Source: Nocardioides immobilis (GTDB lineage Bacteria; Actinomycetota; Actinomycetes; Propionibacteriales; Nocardioidaceae). Taken from it: a stretch of DNA of 64,000 bases. The position numbers and the translations under genes are program-made. Location of the stretch: the NCBI RefSeq assembly GCF_003515065.1, contig NZ_QXGH01000009.1, positions 496,001 through 560,000 of the forward strand, given 5' to 3'. Position 1 is the stretch's first letter; each line of letters starts with the position of its first letter. The notes under the pieces were generated by a model. That model had not been told where the DNA came from. It saw only the letters and a list, made by a program, of their open reading frames with translations, and did no database searches. Below, in pieces: positions 45,544 to 56,638 of this stretch.

Positions 45544-46275
45544 ATGACCGCTCTCCCGGGATGGGCCCTCAGCGACTACACCGCCGACGACGTGACGCAT
45601 CCGACGTACCGCAAGGGCGAGGGGTCCGGGGTGATCGTGATCCACGAGATCCCGGGGATCACCCCCCAGCTGCTCGCCTTCGCCGAGGAGGTGGTCGAGC
45701 AGGGCCACACCGTGGTGATGCCGCACCTGTTCGGCACGCCCAACGCGAAGGTCGGGCCGCGGTCGATGGCGCAGGCGGCCCGGCAGATCTGCATCAGCCG
45801 GGAGTTCCTGCGGATGGCGACCGGCACCACGACGCCGGTCGCGATCTGGCTCCGGGCGCTGGCGAGAGACCTGCACGCAGAGCTCGGCGGGCCCGGCGTC
45901 GGCGCGGTCGGCATGTGCTTCACGGGCGGCTACGCGCTCGCGATGCTCGCGGACGCACCGATCGCGGCACCCGTCCTCGCCCAGCCGTCCGCACCCTTCG
46001 CCGTCACGCCGGGACGGGGCCGTGACCTCGGCCTCAGCCCCGCCGACCTCGACGCCGTGAAGCAGAAGGTCAGCGCGGGCTGCGAGGTCCTCGGGCTCCG
46101 CTACAGGAACGACCTGGCGGTCGGGAGCCGCTTCGACACGCTCCGCAATGAGCTCGGCGAGAACTTCATCGCCGTCGAGTTCCCCGGGGGAAAGCACTCG
46201 ACGCTGACCCTGCATCGCCAGCAGGAGGGCGTCGACCGGGTCCTGGCCTTCTTCAAGGAGAAGCTGGCGGGCTGA
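45544..46275 (+). CDS. Dienelactone hydrolase family protein
   Basis: A 243-aa alpha/beta hydrolase. The nucleophile is Cys, C125 in GAVGMCFTGGYALAM. With VIVIHEIPGITPQLLAFAEE near the start and GGKHSTLTLHRQQEGVDRVLAFF at the end (catalytic His), this is the Cys-Asp-His triad of dienelactone hydrolases. It may hydrolyse a lactone or ester in ring cleavage. It follows DUF1214 by 20 nt on the same strand. Confidence 0.88.
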   Translation: MTALPGWALSDYTADDVTHPTYRKGEGSGVIVIHEIPGITPQLLAFAEEVVEQGHTVVMPHLFGTPNAKVGPRSMAQAARQICISREFLRMATGTTTPVAIWLRALARDLHAELGGPGVGAVGMCFTGGYALAMLADAPIAAPVLAQPSAPFAVTPGRGRDLGLSPADLDAVKQKVSAGCEVLGLRYRNDLAVGSRFDTLRNELGENFIAVEFPGGKHSTLTLHRQQEGVDRVLAFFKEKLAG

Positions 46276-46298
46276 CCGGGCCGCCTCGCGGCGGGTTC

Positions 46299-47810
46299 TC
46301 AGTCGTGCGCGCGGTCGGCCGGATGCAGCGGCGGGCCGGCCACGCCGCAGTGCACGCACTCCTCGACATGGATCCGGTGTCCGTCACCGGGACCCTCCGG
46401 AGCGGCGGCGAGCGGTCGCCGTACGAACGCTGCGGCGAGCGCGGCGCCGGCCAGGAGGAGCCCGGCGCTGATCACCATCGCCCGCCCGTAGCCGGCATCG
46501 AACGCCGTGGCGTCGGTGTAGTCGGCACCACCGATCCCCGCAGCGACCGGGATGACGGCGACCGCGAGGAGACCGGCGGTACGCGCGACGGCGTTGTTGA
46601 CCCCGGACGCGATGCCGGCGTGCCGGTCGTCGGCGGAGTCGAGGACCGTCGCCGTCAGCGGCGCGACCATCAGCGCGAGCCCGGCACCGAAGAGCAGCAC
46701 GGGCGTCAGCACGTCGGCGAGGTACGACGCGTCCGCGCCGACCCCGCTCAACCAGAGGACCCCACCGGCCGACAGCAGCGGCCCCAGCGTCATCGGGAGC
46801 CGGGGGCCGATCCGCTGGGCCAGCGCGCCCGCCCGGGACGAGAAGGCGAGCATGATCATGGTGACGGGCAGCATCGCCGAGCCGGCCAGGACCGGCGACC
46901 AGCCGGCGACCACCTGGAGCTGCAGGACCAGGAGCAGGAAGATCACGCCGAGCGCGGCGTACACCAGGAACGTCACCACGTTGGCCGCACTGAACTGGGC
47001 GTTGCGGAACAGCTCCAGCGGCACCAACGGCGACGACGACCGCGCCTCGACGACCACGAACGCGACGAGCAGCGCGAGTCCGGCGCAGGCGGTGGTGACC
47101 ACCGACCCGCTGAAGCCCGCGTCACCGGCGCGGGTCAGCCCGAACGTGAGGGCGCCGAGCCCGACCGCGGCCAGGCAGGTCCCGGTCACGTCGAGGCGCC
47201 CGTCCGCGTCGGGGTCGCGACTCTCGGGGACGTGGCGGACCGCGACCACGATGATCAGCACGGCGACCGGGACGTTGACGAGGAAGACCAGGCGCCAGTC
47301 CAGCTCCACCAACCAGCCACCCACGAGCGGGCCGATCGCCGCGGCGATGCCGCCGAGCCCGGACCAGGCGCCGACGGCGGCCGACCGGTCGTCGGGATGG
47401 AACGACGCCGCGATGATCGCCAGGCTTCCGGGCATCAGCAGCGCCCCGCCGACACCCTGGAGGCCACGGGCGGCGATCAGCGTGTTGACGTCGGGCGCGA
47501 GGCCGCAGAGCAGCGAGGCCAGCGCGAACCAGACGACGCCCACGAGGAAGATCCGGCGCCGGCCGATCCGGTCACCCAAGGAGCCGCCCAGCAGGATCAG
47601 CGCGGCGAGGGTCAGCGTGTAGGCGTTGACCGTCCACTGGAGCCCGGCGAACCCGGCGTCCAGGTCCTCCCCGATCCGCCCCAGCGCGACATTGACGACG
47701 GTCGCGTCGAGCATCGTCAGGCCGGAGCCCAGCACCGTCGTCAGCAGCACCCAGCGACCGCGGGCACTGCCCATCCGCAAGGCGGCGGGCGCCGCCGCCG
47801 GCGAGCTCAC
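46299..47810 (-). CDS. DHA2-family MFS transporter (14 TM)
   Basis: A 503-aa proton-driven exporter of the EmrB/QacA type. LLTTVLGSGLTMLDATVVNVALGRIGEDL is the motif-D1 region, LGGSLGDRIGRRRIF motif A and GPLVGGWLVELDWRLVFLVNVPVA motif C. The extra C-terminal tail ends in a Cys/His-rich stretch (HVEECVHCGV). The GTG at 47810 overlaps the guaB3 stop as GTGA, so expression is coupled to a purine gene. The cargo is unknown; a purine or purine-pathway inhibitor is a guess from context. Confidence 0.86.
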   Translation of the reverse strand: MSSPAAAPAALRMGSARGRWVLLTTVLGSGLTMLDATVVNVALGRIGEDLDAGFAGLQWTVNAYTLTLAALILLGGSLGDRIGRRRIFLVGVVWFALASLLCGLAPDVNTLIAARGLQGVGGALLMPGSLAIIAASFHPDDRSAAVGAWSGLGGIAAAIGPLVGGWLVELDWRLVFLVNVPVAVLIIVVAVRHVPESRDPDADGRLDVTGTCLAAVGLGALTFGLTRAGDAGFSGSVVTTACAGLALLVAFVVVEARSSSPLVPLELFRNAQFSAANVVTFLVYAALGVIFLLLVLQLQVVAGWSPVLAGSAMLPVTMIMLAFSSRAGALAQRIGPRLPMTLGPLLSAGGVLWLSGVGADASYLADVLTPVLLFGAGLALMVAPLTATVLDSADDRHAGIASGVNNAVARTAGLLAVAVIPVAAGIGGADYTDATAFDAGYGRAMVISAGLLLAGAALAAAFVRRPLAAAPEGPGDGHRIHVEECVHCGVAGPPLHPADRAHD

Positions 47811-48913
47811 TCGACGACGACCTCGATCCGCTGGAACTCCTTGAGATCCGTGTATCCGGTGGTCGCCATCGACCGCTTGAGTGCGCCGACCAGGTTCATG
47901 GTGCCGTCGGCGACCCGGCTCGGGCCGAAGAGGATCTCCTCGATGGTGCCGATCTGCTCGAACTGGACCCGCTGGCCGCGCGGCAAGTCGTGGTGGTGCG
48001 CCTCGGCGCCCCAGTGGAAGCCGCGGCCGGGCGCGTCGGTCGCGCGGGCGAACGGCGAGCCGACCATGACGGCATCGGCACCGCAGGCGATGGCCTTGGC
48101 GAGGTCGCCGGACCGGCCGATCGAGCCGTCTGCGATCACGTGGACATAGCGACCGCCGGACTCGTCGAGGTAGTCGCGGCGGGCGGCGGCGACGTCGGCC
48201 ACCGCGGAAGCCATCGGTACGGCGACGCCGAGCACGGTGCGGGTGGTGTGCGCCGCACCGCCACCGAACCCGACCAGTACGCCGGCCGCGCCGGTCCGCA
48301 TCAGGTGCAGCGCGGCCTGGTGGGTGGCGCAGCCGCCCACGATGACCGGCACGTCGAGCTCGTAGATGAACTCCTTGAGGTTGAGCGGCTCGGCCTGGCT
48401 CGAGACGTGCTCCGCGCTCACCGTGGTGCCGCGGATGACGAACAGGTCCACGCCGGCGTCGGTGACGACCTTGGCGAACTCCTTGGTCCGCTGGGGAGAG
48501 AGCGAGCCGGCGACGGTCACGCCGCCCTCCCGGACCTGGCGCAGTCGCTCGGTGATCAGCTCGGGCTTGATCGGCTCGGCGTAGATCTCCTGGAGCCGGT
48601 GCGTCGCGGCGTCGCCTTGGAGACCCGCGACCTCCTCCAGCAGCGGCTCCGGGTCGCTGTAGCGGGTCCAGATGCCCTCGAGGTTGAGCACGCCGAGTCC
48701 GCCGTACTGCCCGAAGGCGATGGCCGTCGCCGGAGACATGACCGAGTCCATCGGGGCGGCGAGGATCGGCAGCGAGAACCGGTAGGCGTCGATCTGCCAG
48801 TCGACGCTGACCTCGTTGGTGTCGCGGGTGCGCCGGGACGGCACGATCGCGATGTCGTCGAAGGAGTAGGCGTGGCGGGCGCGCTTGGCACGGCCGATCT
48901 CGATGTCGGTCAC
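47807..48913 (-). CDS. guaB3: GuaB3-type IMP dehydrogenase/GMP reductase family protein
   Basis: A 368-aa TIM-barrel protein of the actinobacterial GuaB3 family. It lacks CBS domains. Where IMP dehydrogenase has GPGSICTTR, it has FVIRGTTVSAEHV, with no catalytic cysteine. GGVTVAGSLSPQRTKEFAKVV and VHVIADGSIGRSGDLAKAIACGADAVMVGSPFA are family motifs. GuaB3 proteins have been linked to GMP reductase-like activity in some bacteria, so the role may be purine interconversion rather than XMP synthesis. It starts with GTG. Confidence 0.9.
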   Translation of the reverse strand: MTDIEIGRAKRARHAYSFDDIAIVPSRRTRDTNEVSVDWQIDAYRFSLPILAAPMDSVMSPATAIAFGQYGGLGVLNLEGIWTRYSDPEPLLEEVAGLQGDAATHRLQEIYAEPIKPELITERLRQVREGGVTVAGSLSPQRTKEFAKVVTDAGVDLFVIRGTTVSAEHVSSQAEPLNLKEFIYELDVPVIVGGCATHQAALHLMRTGAAGVLVGFGGGAAHTTRTVLGVAVPMASAVADVAAARRDYLDESGGRYVHVIADGSIGRSGDLAKAIACGADAVMVGSPFARATDAPGRGFHWGAEAHHHDLPRGQRVQFEQIGTIEEILFGPSRVADGTMNLVGALKRSMATTGYTDLKEFQRIEVVVE

Positions 48914-49067
48914 CGGTGGATTCTAGAGTGTGCGTCCCCGTTCGGCTCGCTACGGGATGCTTACCCGGATGTCGGGGTGTCGGTCGGGACGGGCTGGACC
49001 ACCGGGCTGAGACAAGGTTGAGCCTTCGCTGGATCAGGCCGATCAGTCCGGGCAGACTCGGACGACC

Positions 49068-51125
49068 ATGACCGGACTCGTCCTCCCCGACCACCTCGCC
49101 CCCCTGCTCGGCGCGGCCGAGTTCATCGACGTGGTCGGGACCTCCGACCCGTGGGTCGTGCCCGACGGCTGGCTGGAGGACACGCAGCAGGAGCTGCGGC
49201 GGCTGGTCGAGCGGCTCGGTCCGGCCCAGGCAGGCGAGACGTCGTCGCCGTACCGCTCGGGTCTGCCGCGGACCTTGCCGTACCTGTGGTCGGCGATCAG
49301 CTACCTGCCGACGCCGGCACCGATCTTCGTCGGCTCCTACACCCAGCTGGCGCAGACGCTGCTCGAGCCGTGGTACATCCCCTCGGACAAGGTCTCGCCA
49401 GGCGCTGTGCAGACGTTCGCGATCCGGCGCTGGGACTGGCTCCTCGACCTCGCCTACAACGCGCGGGGCGTCGACCCGTCCGCCGTACCGGAGGCGCTGG
49501 AGGTCTCGATCGCCGCCTGCGAGCTCCTCGCGGCCGCGCCGACCCACCGGGACCGGGCGACCGCGGCCGCGCGGGTGCTGCGGCGTGCCCTGGCCGACGA
49601 GTCGCTGGTGGCAGCGATCCAGCGCGCCTCCTGGCCCGAGGTCGACGCCCGCTGGCAGCAGGACCACACGCTCGTGACCGACGAGGACGCCGCCGTACTG
49701 CCGGAGCTCCGGGGCTGGACGTCGTTGCTGGCCTGGGGTCTGCACGGGTTCGACGCCGCGCACGCCCACCTCACCGACCGGGTCAGCCGCGGCCAGACCG
49801 CCAACCAGCTGATCGCCTCGATGACCTTGTACGACGGCATCGACGAGCTGCCCGCCGCGTTCACCGCGATCCTCGGCCCGGCCAGGTTCCAGGAGGTCAG
49901 TGCCGAGATCGAGCGGCTGCGCTCCGGCTTCGACTCCGTCGACTGGCTCGGCGACACCCGCGGCTGGATCGCCCGGTCGCTGGTCACCGGCGAGATCGAC
50001 GCCGCCCGGATCTGGATGGCGATGGCGACCCACGTCGCCTACTTCAACGTCCGGCTCGCCAATCCCGACGCCAGCACCAGCTGCCCCGACCGGATCGGGT
50101 TCTGGGAGGACGTCCGGGCGATCTTCCGGCCGGCACCGACCGTGCGGAACCCGTTCGCCTCGAAGCTCCAGGCCCGCTCGCCCGTCGCTCCCACCGCTGG
50201 TGCGACCGGGCCCGGCGTCGGCGAGCGCCTCCGCGAGGATGAGTACGGCGACGCGGTCGATGCCGCTCCCCCGCCGGTGGAGATCGGGGACCCCATGGGC
50301 GAGCTGGCCGACCTGATCGGCCTGCAGGCGGTCAAGGACCAGGTGCAGCGGCTGGTGGCCGAGGTGAGGGCCGAGCAGCTGCGCCGGGAGATCGGCATGC
50401 CGGCGTCGGACCGCTCGCGCCACATGGTGTTCCTCGGCAATCCCGGCACCGCGAAGACGACGGTCGCGCGGCTGCTGGCGCGGGTCTACGCCCAGCTCGG
50501 CGTGCTCGACAACGGCCACCTGGTGGAGGTCAGCCGGCAGGACCTGGTCGGTGAGTTCATCGGCCAGACGGCGCCCCGCACGACTGCAGCGTTCAACCGC
50601 GCGGCCGGCGGTGTCCTCTTCGTCGACGAGGCCTACGCACTGGTGCCGCCGGACTCCCACCGTGACTTCGGCCACGAGGCGATCTCGACCCTCCTCAAGC
50701 TGATGGAGGACCGGCGCGACGAGGTGGTGGTGATCGTGGCCGGCTACCCCCGCGAGATGCAGCGGTTCCTGACCGTCAACACCGGCCTCGCCTCCCGGTT
50801 CCCGACCACGATCGGCTTCGCCGACTACAGCGACGACGAGCTGGTCGCGATCTTCGAGCTGCTGCGCGGCCGCGCCGGCTACGACCTCGACGAGTACGTC
50901 ACCCAGCAGCTCCGGCTGCTCTTCCCACGGCCCCGGCCGGAAGGGTTCGGCAACGGCCGGTTCGTGCGCAACGTGTTCGAGGAGACGGTCGCGCGCCAGG
51001 CCCAGCGGATCGTCAGCACCGGAGCGACGACCCCCGAGGAGATCCGGATGCTCCGCTGGCAGGACCTGCCCACCACGCCGCCGCCCGACGAGAAGCCATC
51101 GACGGGCACCGGCCTCTACCTGTGA
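49068..51125 (+). CDS. CbbX/EccA-like AAA+ ATPase with a large unknown N-terminal domain
   Basis: A 685-aa protein. Residues about 425-670 are a CbbX/CfxQ AAA+ domain: [19 protein letters not shown], Walker [10 protein letters not shown] (457-465), Walker B GVLFVDEA (515-522), and a second-region Arg finger context ([14 protein letters not shown]). The first 420 residues are mostly helical, without a recognised domain and unlike the TPR repeats I expect in EccA. No ESX genes are nearby. It may remodel a protein complex. A GNAT gene overlaps its stop (GTGA). Confidence 0.82.
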   Translation: MTGLVLPDHLAPLLGAAEFIDVVGTSDPWVVPDGWLEDTQQELRRLVERLGPAQAGETSSPYRSGLPRTLPYLWSAISYLPTPAPIFVGSYTQLAQTLLEPWYIPSDKVSPGAVQTFAIRRWDWLLDLAYNARGVDPSAVPEALEVSIAACELLAAAPTHRDRATAAARVLRRALADESLVAAIQRASWPEVDARWQQDHTLVTDEDAAVLPELRGWTSLLAWGLHGFDAAHAHLTDRVSRGQTANQLIASMTLYDGIDELPAAFTAILGPARFQEVSAEIERLRSGFDSVDWLGDTRGWIARSLVTGEIDAARIWMAMATHVAYFNVRLANPDASTSCPDRIGFWEDVRAIFRPAPTVRNPFASKLQARSPVAPTAGATGPGVGERLREDEYGDAVDAAPPPVEIGDPMGELADLIGLQAVKDQVQRLVAEVRAEQLRREIGMPASDRSRHMVFLGNPGTAKTTVARLLARVYAQLGVLDNGHLVEVSRQDLVGEFIGQTAPRTTAAFNRAAGGVLFVDEAYALVPPDSHRDFGHEAISTLLKLMEDRRDEVVVIVAGYPREMQRFLTVNTGLASRFPTTIGFADYSDDELVAIFELLRGRAGYDLDEYVTQQLRLLFPRPRPEGFGNGRFVRNVFEETVARQAQRIVSTGATTPEEIRMLRWQDLPTTPPPDEKPSTGTGLYL

Positions 51126-51631
51126 GGCCGCCGGAGGATGCCAGTCGTGACCGCCCCTTTTGCCGACGCTCGGTTGACGGAGACGGATTGCAGAAGCCTC
51201 CGGAAGAGATCGAGTCCAGCCGCGCGATCATGGGCATTGACACTCAACTGATCAAGGACGGCGCCTACTACGTGGTGCTTGCGGGAGAGGCGGTCGCCGG
51301 ATGCGGCGGTTGGAGCCGTAGAGCCACGCTGTACGGCGGTGACCACACCCCCGGCCGCGACCCGGAGCTCCTCGATCCCGCGGTCGACGCAGCGAGAGTG
51401 CGTGCCATGTACACCCACCCCGCGTACGCGCGCAGTGGAGTCGGTCGGCTGATCCTGACCTGGTGTGAGCAAGCGGCCAAGGAGGAGGGATTCAAGCGCC
51501 TCGAACTGATGGGAACGATGTCCGGCGAACCGCTCTACACCAAGGATGGCTTCGTGCCGACCGAGCGACTCACCGATGACCGTGGAGGCGTCGCGGTTGC
51601 GCTGGTGAAGATGGCGAAACCGATCGACTAG
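51122..51631 (+). CDS. GNAT-family acetyltransferase with atypical N-terminus
   Basis: A 169-aa reading frame. From [44 protein letters not shown] onward it matches a GNAT subgroup; [27 protein letters not shown] is the acetyl-CoA motif, and [14 protein letters not shown] is typical. The first 28 residues are Arg/Asp-rich and lack the usual opening strand (xxIRxATxxD), so the N-terminus may be truncated or start at the ATG at 51230. The GTG overlaps the AAA ATPase stop, suggesting coupling if it is used. Confidence 0.7.
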   Translation: MRPPEDASRDRPFCRRSVDGDGLQKPPEEIESSRAIMGIDTQLIKDGAYYVVLAGEAVAGCGGWSRRATLYGGDHTPGRDPELLDPAVDAARVRAMYTHPAYARSGVGRLILTWCEQAAKEEGFKRLELMGTMSGEPLYTKDGFVPTERLTDDRGGVAVALVKMAKPID

Positions 51632-51659
51632 CTGCCTCGGCCCCGATCGACACCGGTGT

Positions 51660-52514
51660 TCAGCTTCCCTTGTCGACCGAGGCAGCGAGACGTGCCACCG
51701 CCCGCGCAACCTCGGGTCCGAACATCACCGGGTCGTTGTGATCGGCTCCCTGGAGGACCAGCTCCTCGGCCAGAGACGGGGCCTCGTCCGCAACCCGGGC
51801 GCTGAGCCGCGACGGAACCACGCTGTCCCGGTCGCCGTACACCACGGTCACGGGGACCTCGCTGTCCTTCAGGTGGTCGAGCACGGGGAAACCGTCTCGT
51901 AGGAGGACTCGCACCGGCAGCCAGGGATAGTGGTGAGACCCGACGTCGGCCAGCTCGGTGAAGGGCGAACGCAGCACCAGACCGGCCGGTGGGCGTTCGG
52001 CCTGGAGGGCAGCAACGACGCCCGTGCCGAGCGACTCCCCGAAGTAAAGGGTTCGCTCCGGCGGGTAGCCGAGGTATTCCAGCGCTTCGGCAGCGGCCCG
52101 CGCATCGGCGAGTAGTCCGTCCTCGCTCGGCGAGCCGGGGTTGCCGCCGTACCCGCGATAGTCGATGAGGAGCACGGCGAGCCCGAGGTCGCTCAGCTCG
52201 TCCGCGAAGTCCGCGCGCCCGAGCCGGTTGCCGCCGTTGCCGGGCGCGACGAGCACCGCCATGTCCCGGTCGCGCCTACCGCGGGCCGGCACGAACCAGG
52301 CGCCGAGCGTGAGGCCGTCCTCGGTGTGCAGCGTGACGTCACGCGCACCGGCGATCACTTCGTCCGCCGGTGGCACCGGGGACGAATCCGGGAAGTAGAT
52401 GAGCCGACGCTGTATCGCCCACATCGCTCCGATCACCACCCCCAGGACCACCGCCAGGACAAGGCCCGCTCTCAGCGCGGCCCGCAGCCGAGAGCGCCTC
52501 CGCTGGTGTGCCAC
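51660..52514 (-). CDS. Membrane-anchored alpha/beta hydrolase
   Basis: A 284-aa protein with one N-terminal membrane helix (about 13-33) and an outward-facing alpha/beta hydrolase domain. S161 in YFGESLGTG is the nucleophile, with Asp in VVYGDRDSVVP and His in GADHNDP. GNGGNRLGRADFADELSDLGLAVLLIDYRGYGGNPGSPSEDG is the BEM46-like pattern of serine peptidase/esterase relatives. The substrate is unknown. It starts with GTG and is convergent with the GNAT gene. Confidence 0.87.
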   Translation of the reverse strand: MAHQRRRSRLRAALRAGLVLAVVLGVVIGAMWAIQRRLIYFPDSSPVPPADEVIAGARDVTLHTEDGLTLGAWFVPARGRRDRDMAVLVAPGNGGNRLGRADFADELSDLGLAVLLIDYRGYGGNPGSPSEDGLLADARAAAEALEYLGYPPERTLYFGESLGTGVVAALQAERPPAGLVLRSPFTELADVGSHHYPWLPVRVLLRDGFPVLDHLKDSEVPVTVVYGDRDSVVPSRLSARVADEAPSLAEELVLQGADHNDPVMFGPEVARAVARLAASVDKGS

Positions 52515-52632
52515 TACCTCATGGTGTTCGGTCCTGGGCGGGTCCGCAATCGTGGTCAGTGCGCGCCCACCGGAGGAACCCGCCGCTTCGAGTCAGGCAG
52601 CGGGCGCGGGAGCCTCAACTTCTCCTGACCGC

Positions 52633-54387
52633 TCACCCGACGTCGAACGCGTTCTTCAGCCCGAGCCGGTAGAGCGCCTTGTCGGCGATCTTCAGCGCCT
52701 CCCACTCCGGCGGGCGGAACATCTTGTAGATCGGAGCGGGCGTGCCGCCGACGCCGGAGGCGTCGAGGATCGCGTTGGCGGCCTGCCGTCCGGACTCGTT
52801 GGCGCCCTCCATGGTGGCCAGGTCGACGTTGGTTCGGCAGTAGTCGCCGGCGAGGAAGAGGTTGGGGATGCCGGATCTTGCCGTCGGCCGCAGCTTCCAC
52901 GAGTCGACCGTGTTGATCAGCAGCGGCTCGTCGTTGGTGTTGGCCCGGCGGGTGGCGTCCCACTTGATGGCCGGATCCAGGAACCACGAGTGCAGCACGT
53001 CGTCGGGGAGCACCGAGCGGCCGGTGTCCTCCAACGACGCCTTCATCTGCGCCCAGACCTCGGCCCGCACCTGCTCCTTGGTGCACCTGTTGGCCGGCTT
53101 GCCGAAGAGGATGCCGGGCTCCGTCCAGTCGGAGACGTCGACGGAGAGACAGTCGACGGCCGCGCCGTCGCCGTACGTCGACGCGAAGTCGTTGGTCCAG
53201 AACTGGCCCTGGGTCAGGCAGGTGAGCGACCACGGCGAGTCGAGGAAGGCGACGTGGCCGCGCGTCATGTTGACCGGGCGCTTCAGGTAGAACTGGATGC
53301 CGTTCATCCAGTCGGTGACGAGGCCGTTCAGGCCCTCGAGCTTCGGAGCCAGCCGGAGCACGCTGCTCGAGAGCAGCGGCGTCACCCGCTCGACAGGCAT
53401 CGCGGACACGAACCAGTCGGCCTCGATCGTGGTCGGACCGGTGGGGGTGCTCGCCCGGGCCCCGGTGATCCGCGCGTTCGCGACGTCGAGCCCGACGATC
53501 GTCGTACCGGTGCGGAAGCGGACGCCCTTGCCCCGCAGCAGCTGGACCCAGGGGTCGATCCACACCTCGTTGGTCGGGCCGTTGAGGACCTGGTCGGCGT
53601 GCCGGCCCTGCGTCCCCCGACCGGCGATGGCGTTGAGGAAGGCCTCGGCCATGTTGCCGATGGTGCGGGTGCTGGCGATCTCCTCCTTGGCGGCCACCAG
53701 TGCCCGGGTGAGGCCGCGGGCGGCGACGGTCTGGTACTCGGCCGAGCGCTGCTCGGCGCGGACGAAGTCCCACCAGGACGTCTTCTCCCACTGACCGAAC
53801 CGCCGCTCGTCGCAGCTCGACATGTAGACGACGACCCGGGTCGCGAAGTAGGCCGCCTCGTCGGGCGACACCATCTGCCCGCCCACGAGCTCGTCGACGA
53901 TGAAGCGCTTCAGCGCGTCGGGGGTGGCCAGGTGGCGCGGGTCCGGGATGAGTCCGAACAGGTTCTGGTCGTCCCGACCTCCGGATCGCGGGAACAGCGG
54001 GATCGGTGCGTTGACGAGGTTGTCGAGGACGCCGTTCTCGTTGGTCCCGAACGGGATCCTCGCCATGGTCTCGGGGATGTGGCTGTAGAAGCCCGGGAAG
54101 AACCGGAAGCCGTGCTCACCGGGGAGGTTGCGGCGACCGCCGGACGCCGTACGGGGCACCGGGATGCTGCGCGCCTTGCCACCGAGCGCCTTGCGCTCGT
54201 AGACGGTGACCTCGAACCCGCGCTCGATCAGCTCGTGCGCGGCGGCCAGGCCGGCCATGCCGCCACCGAGCACGGCGACCCGGCGTCGTTGGAGGGCGAG
54301 CGCCGGCGACAACGGACCGGCGGCGACCAGCGCTGCCGCTGCGACCCCGGATCCTCGCAGCACGTTCCGGCGAGACAGTGACTCCAT
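52633..54387 (-). CDS. FAD-dependent amine-oxidase-type protein, hydroxysqualene dehydroxylase-like
   Basis: A 584-aa flavoprotein with a twin-arginine-type leader (SRRNVLRGSGVAAAALVAAG). RRVAVLGGGMAGLAAAHELIERGFEVTVYERKALGGKARS is the FAD fold and ERK motif of the HpnE/phytoene-desaturase-like group, and LFLAGDYCRTNVDLATMEGANESGRQAANAIL the C-terminal FAD motif. The nearest function is squalene or carotenoid-type lipid oxidation outside the membrane; this is inferred. I prefer the ATG at 54387, since the upstream ATG (54414) lies inside an operator. It is divergent from a TetR gene. Confidence 0.82.
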   Translation of the reverse strand: MESLSRRNVLRGSGVAAAALVAAGPLSPALALQRRRVAVLGGGMAGLAAAHELIERGFEVTVYERKALGGKARSIPVPRTASGGRRNLPGEHGFRFFPGFYSHIPETMARIPFGTNENGVLDNLVNAPIPLFPRSGGRDDQNLFGLIPDPRHLATPDALKRFIVDELVGGQMVSPDEAAYFATRVVVYMSSCDERRFGQWEKTSWWDFVRAEQRSAEYQTVAARGLTRALVAAKEEIASTRTIGNMAEAFLNAIAGRGTQGRHADQVLNGPTNEVWIDPWVQLLRGKGVRFRTGTTIVGLDVANARITGARASTPTGPTTIEADWFVSAMPVERVTPLLSSSVLRLAPKLEGLNGLVTDWMNGIQFYLKRPVNMTRGHVAFLDSPWSLTCLTQGQFWTNDFASTYGDGAAVDCLSVDVSDWTEPGILFGKPANRCTKEQVRAEVWAQMKASLEDTGRSVLPDDVLHSWFLDPAIKWDATRRANTNDEPLLINTVDSWKLRPTARSGIPNLFLAGDYCRTNVDLATMEGANESGRQAANAILDASGVGGTPAPIYKMFRPPEWEALKIADKALYRLGLKNAFDVG

Positions 54388-54404
54388 GACACCCCGATCT
54401 TCCG

Positions 54405-54426
54405 TAACCGACACTGGTGTCGGTTA
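54405..54426. promoter_or_regulatory. Perfect 22-bp TetR-type operator
   Basis: TAACCGACAC-TG-GTGTCGGTTA has perfect 10-bp arms, between the FAD oxidoreductase and TetR starts (17 bp and 2 bp away). Binding would block both transcripts. Confidence 0.7.
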
Positions 54427-54428
54427 GC

Positions 54429-55070
54429 ATGGGGATTGTGTCCTCTCCCGGCGTCTCCGTCAACCAGCCGCGACGACGGCTGCGGGGTGCCGAGCGCCGC
54501 CGCCGGGTCGAGGCGGCCGCGGTCGTCGCGTTCGCCAACAGGGGGTACGACGCAACGTCGCTCGGCGAGATCGCGTCCGCAGCCGGGGTCACCCGGACGG
54601 TGATGTACGACCACTTCCCCACCAAGCGCGCGCTCTTCCTGCAGGTGCTGGCCTCCCAGCACGAGCTGATGCTCACCGAGATCGCGCGCGGCATCACCAG
54701 CGAGGGCGGGCCGCGCGACCGGGTGCGGGCGACGCTGGCGGCGTACCTCGAGTTCACCCGGGAGCACCCCGCGACCCGGCGGCTGCTCCTCGACCCGATC
54801 CCGTCCGGCGACCCCGAGCTCGACCAGGTCGTCCGTGGCTACCTCGACGACCGGGCCGACGCCATCAGCGGCTTGCTGTCGGCCGACCTCGCCGGAGCCG
54901 GCGTGGACCTCGGCTCCACCAGCCTGCCGGTCATCGTCGCCGTCGTCAGTGGTGCCGCCGACGGTCTGGCCCAGTGGTGGGCCCTGCACCCGGACACGCC
55001 GTTCGACGACGTCGTCGACGCCGCCACCCGCTTGCTCTGGAACGGCCTGCCGCGCGCCGGGGACGCCTGA
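54429..55070 (+). CDS. TetR-family transcriptional regulator
   Basis: A 213-aa repressor. RRRVEAAAVVAFANRGYDATSLGEIASAAGVTRTVMYDHFPTKRALFLQVL is the TetR DNA-binding domain; the rest is a ligand domain of unknown specificity. The start is uncertain: the GTG at 54417 lies within the operator, while the ATG at 54429 (leaderless-like) and the GTG at 54438 are in frame. It probably represses itself and the divergent FAD oxidoreductase. The stop is 3 nt from the convergent guaB stop. Confidence 0.89.
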   Translation: MGIVSSPGVSVNQPRRRLRGAERRRRVEAAAVVAFANRGYDATSLGEIASAAGVTRTVMYDHFPTKRALFLQVLASQHELMLTEIARGITSEGGPRDRVRATLAAYLEFTREHPATRRLLLDPIPSGDPELDQVVRGYLDDRADAISGLLSADLAGAGVDLGSTSLPVIVAVVSGAADGLAQWWALHPDTPFDDVVDAATRLLWNGLPRAGDA

Positions 55071-55073
55071 TCC

Positions 55074-56591
<1,518 letters not shown>

Positions 56592-56638
56592 CTACGTGTC
56601 GCCTTGCCTGCAGGACGAACCGGGACAGACTGGGGCGC

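Noticed and set aside
46299..50675. Single 1458-codon minus-strand frame
   Set aside because: Only the first part (46299-47810) encodes an MFS protein. Upstream of that it is antisense to guaB3 and the AAA ATPase and is low-complexity.
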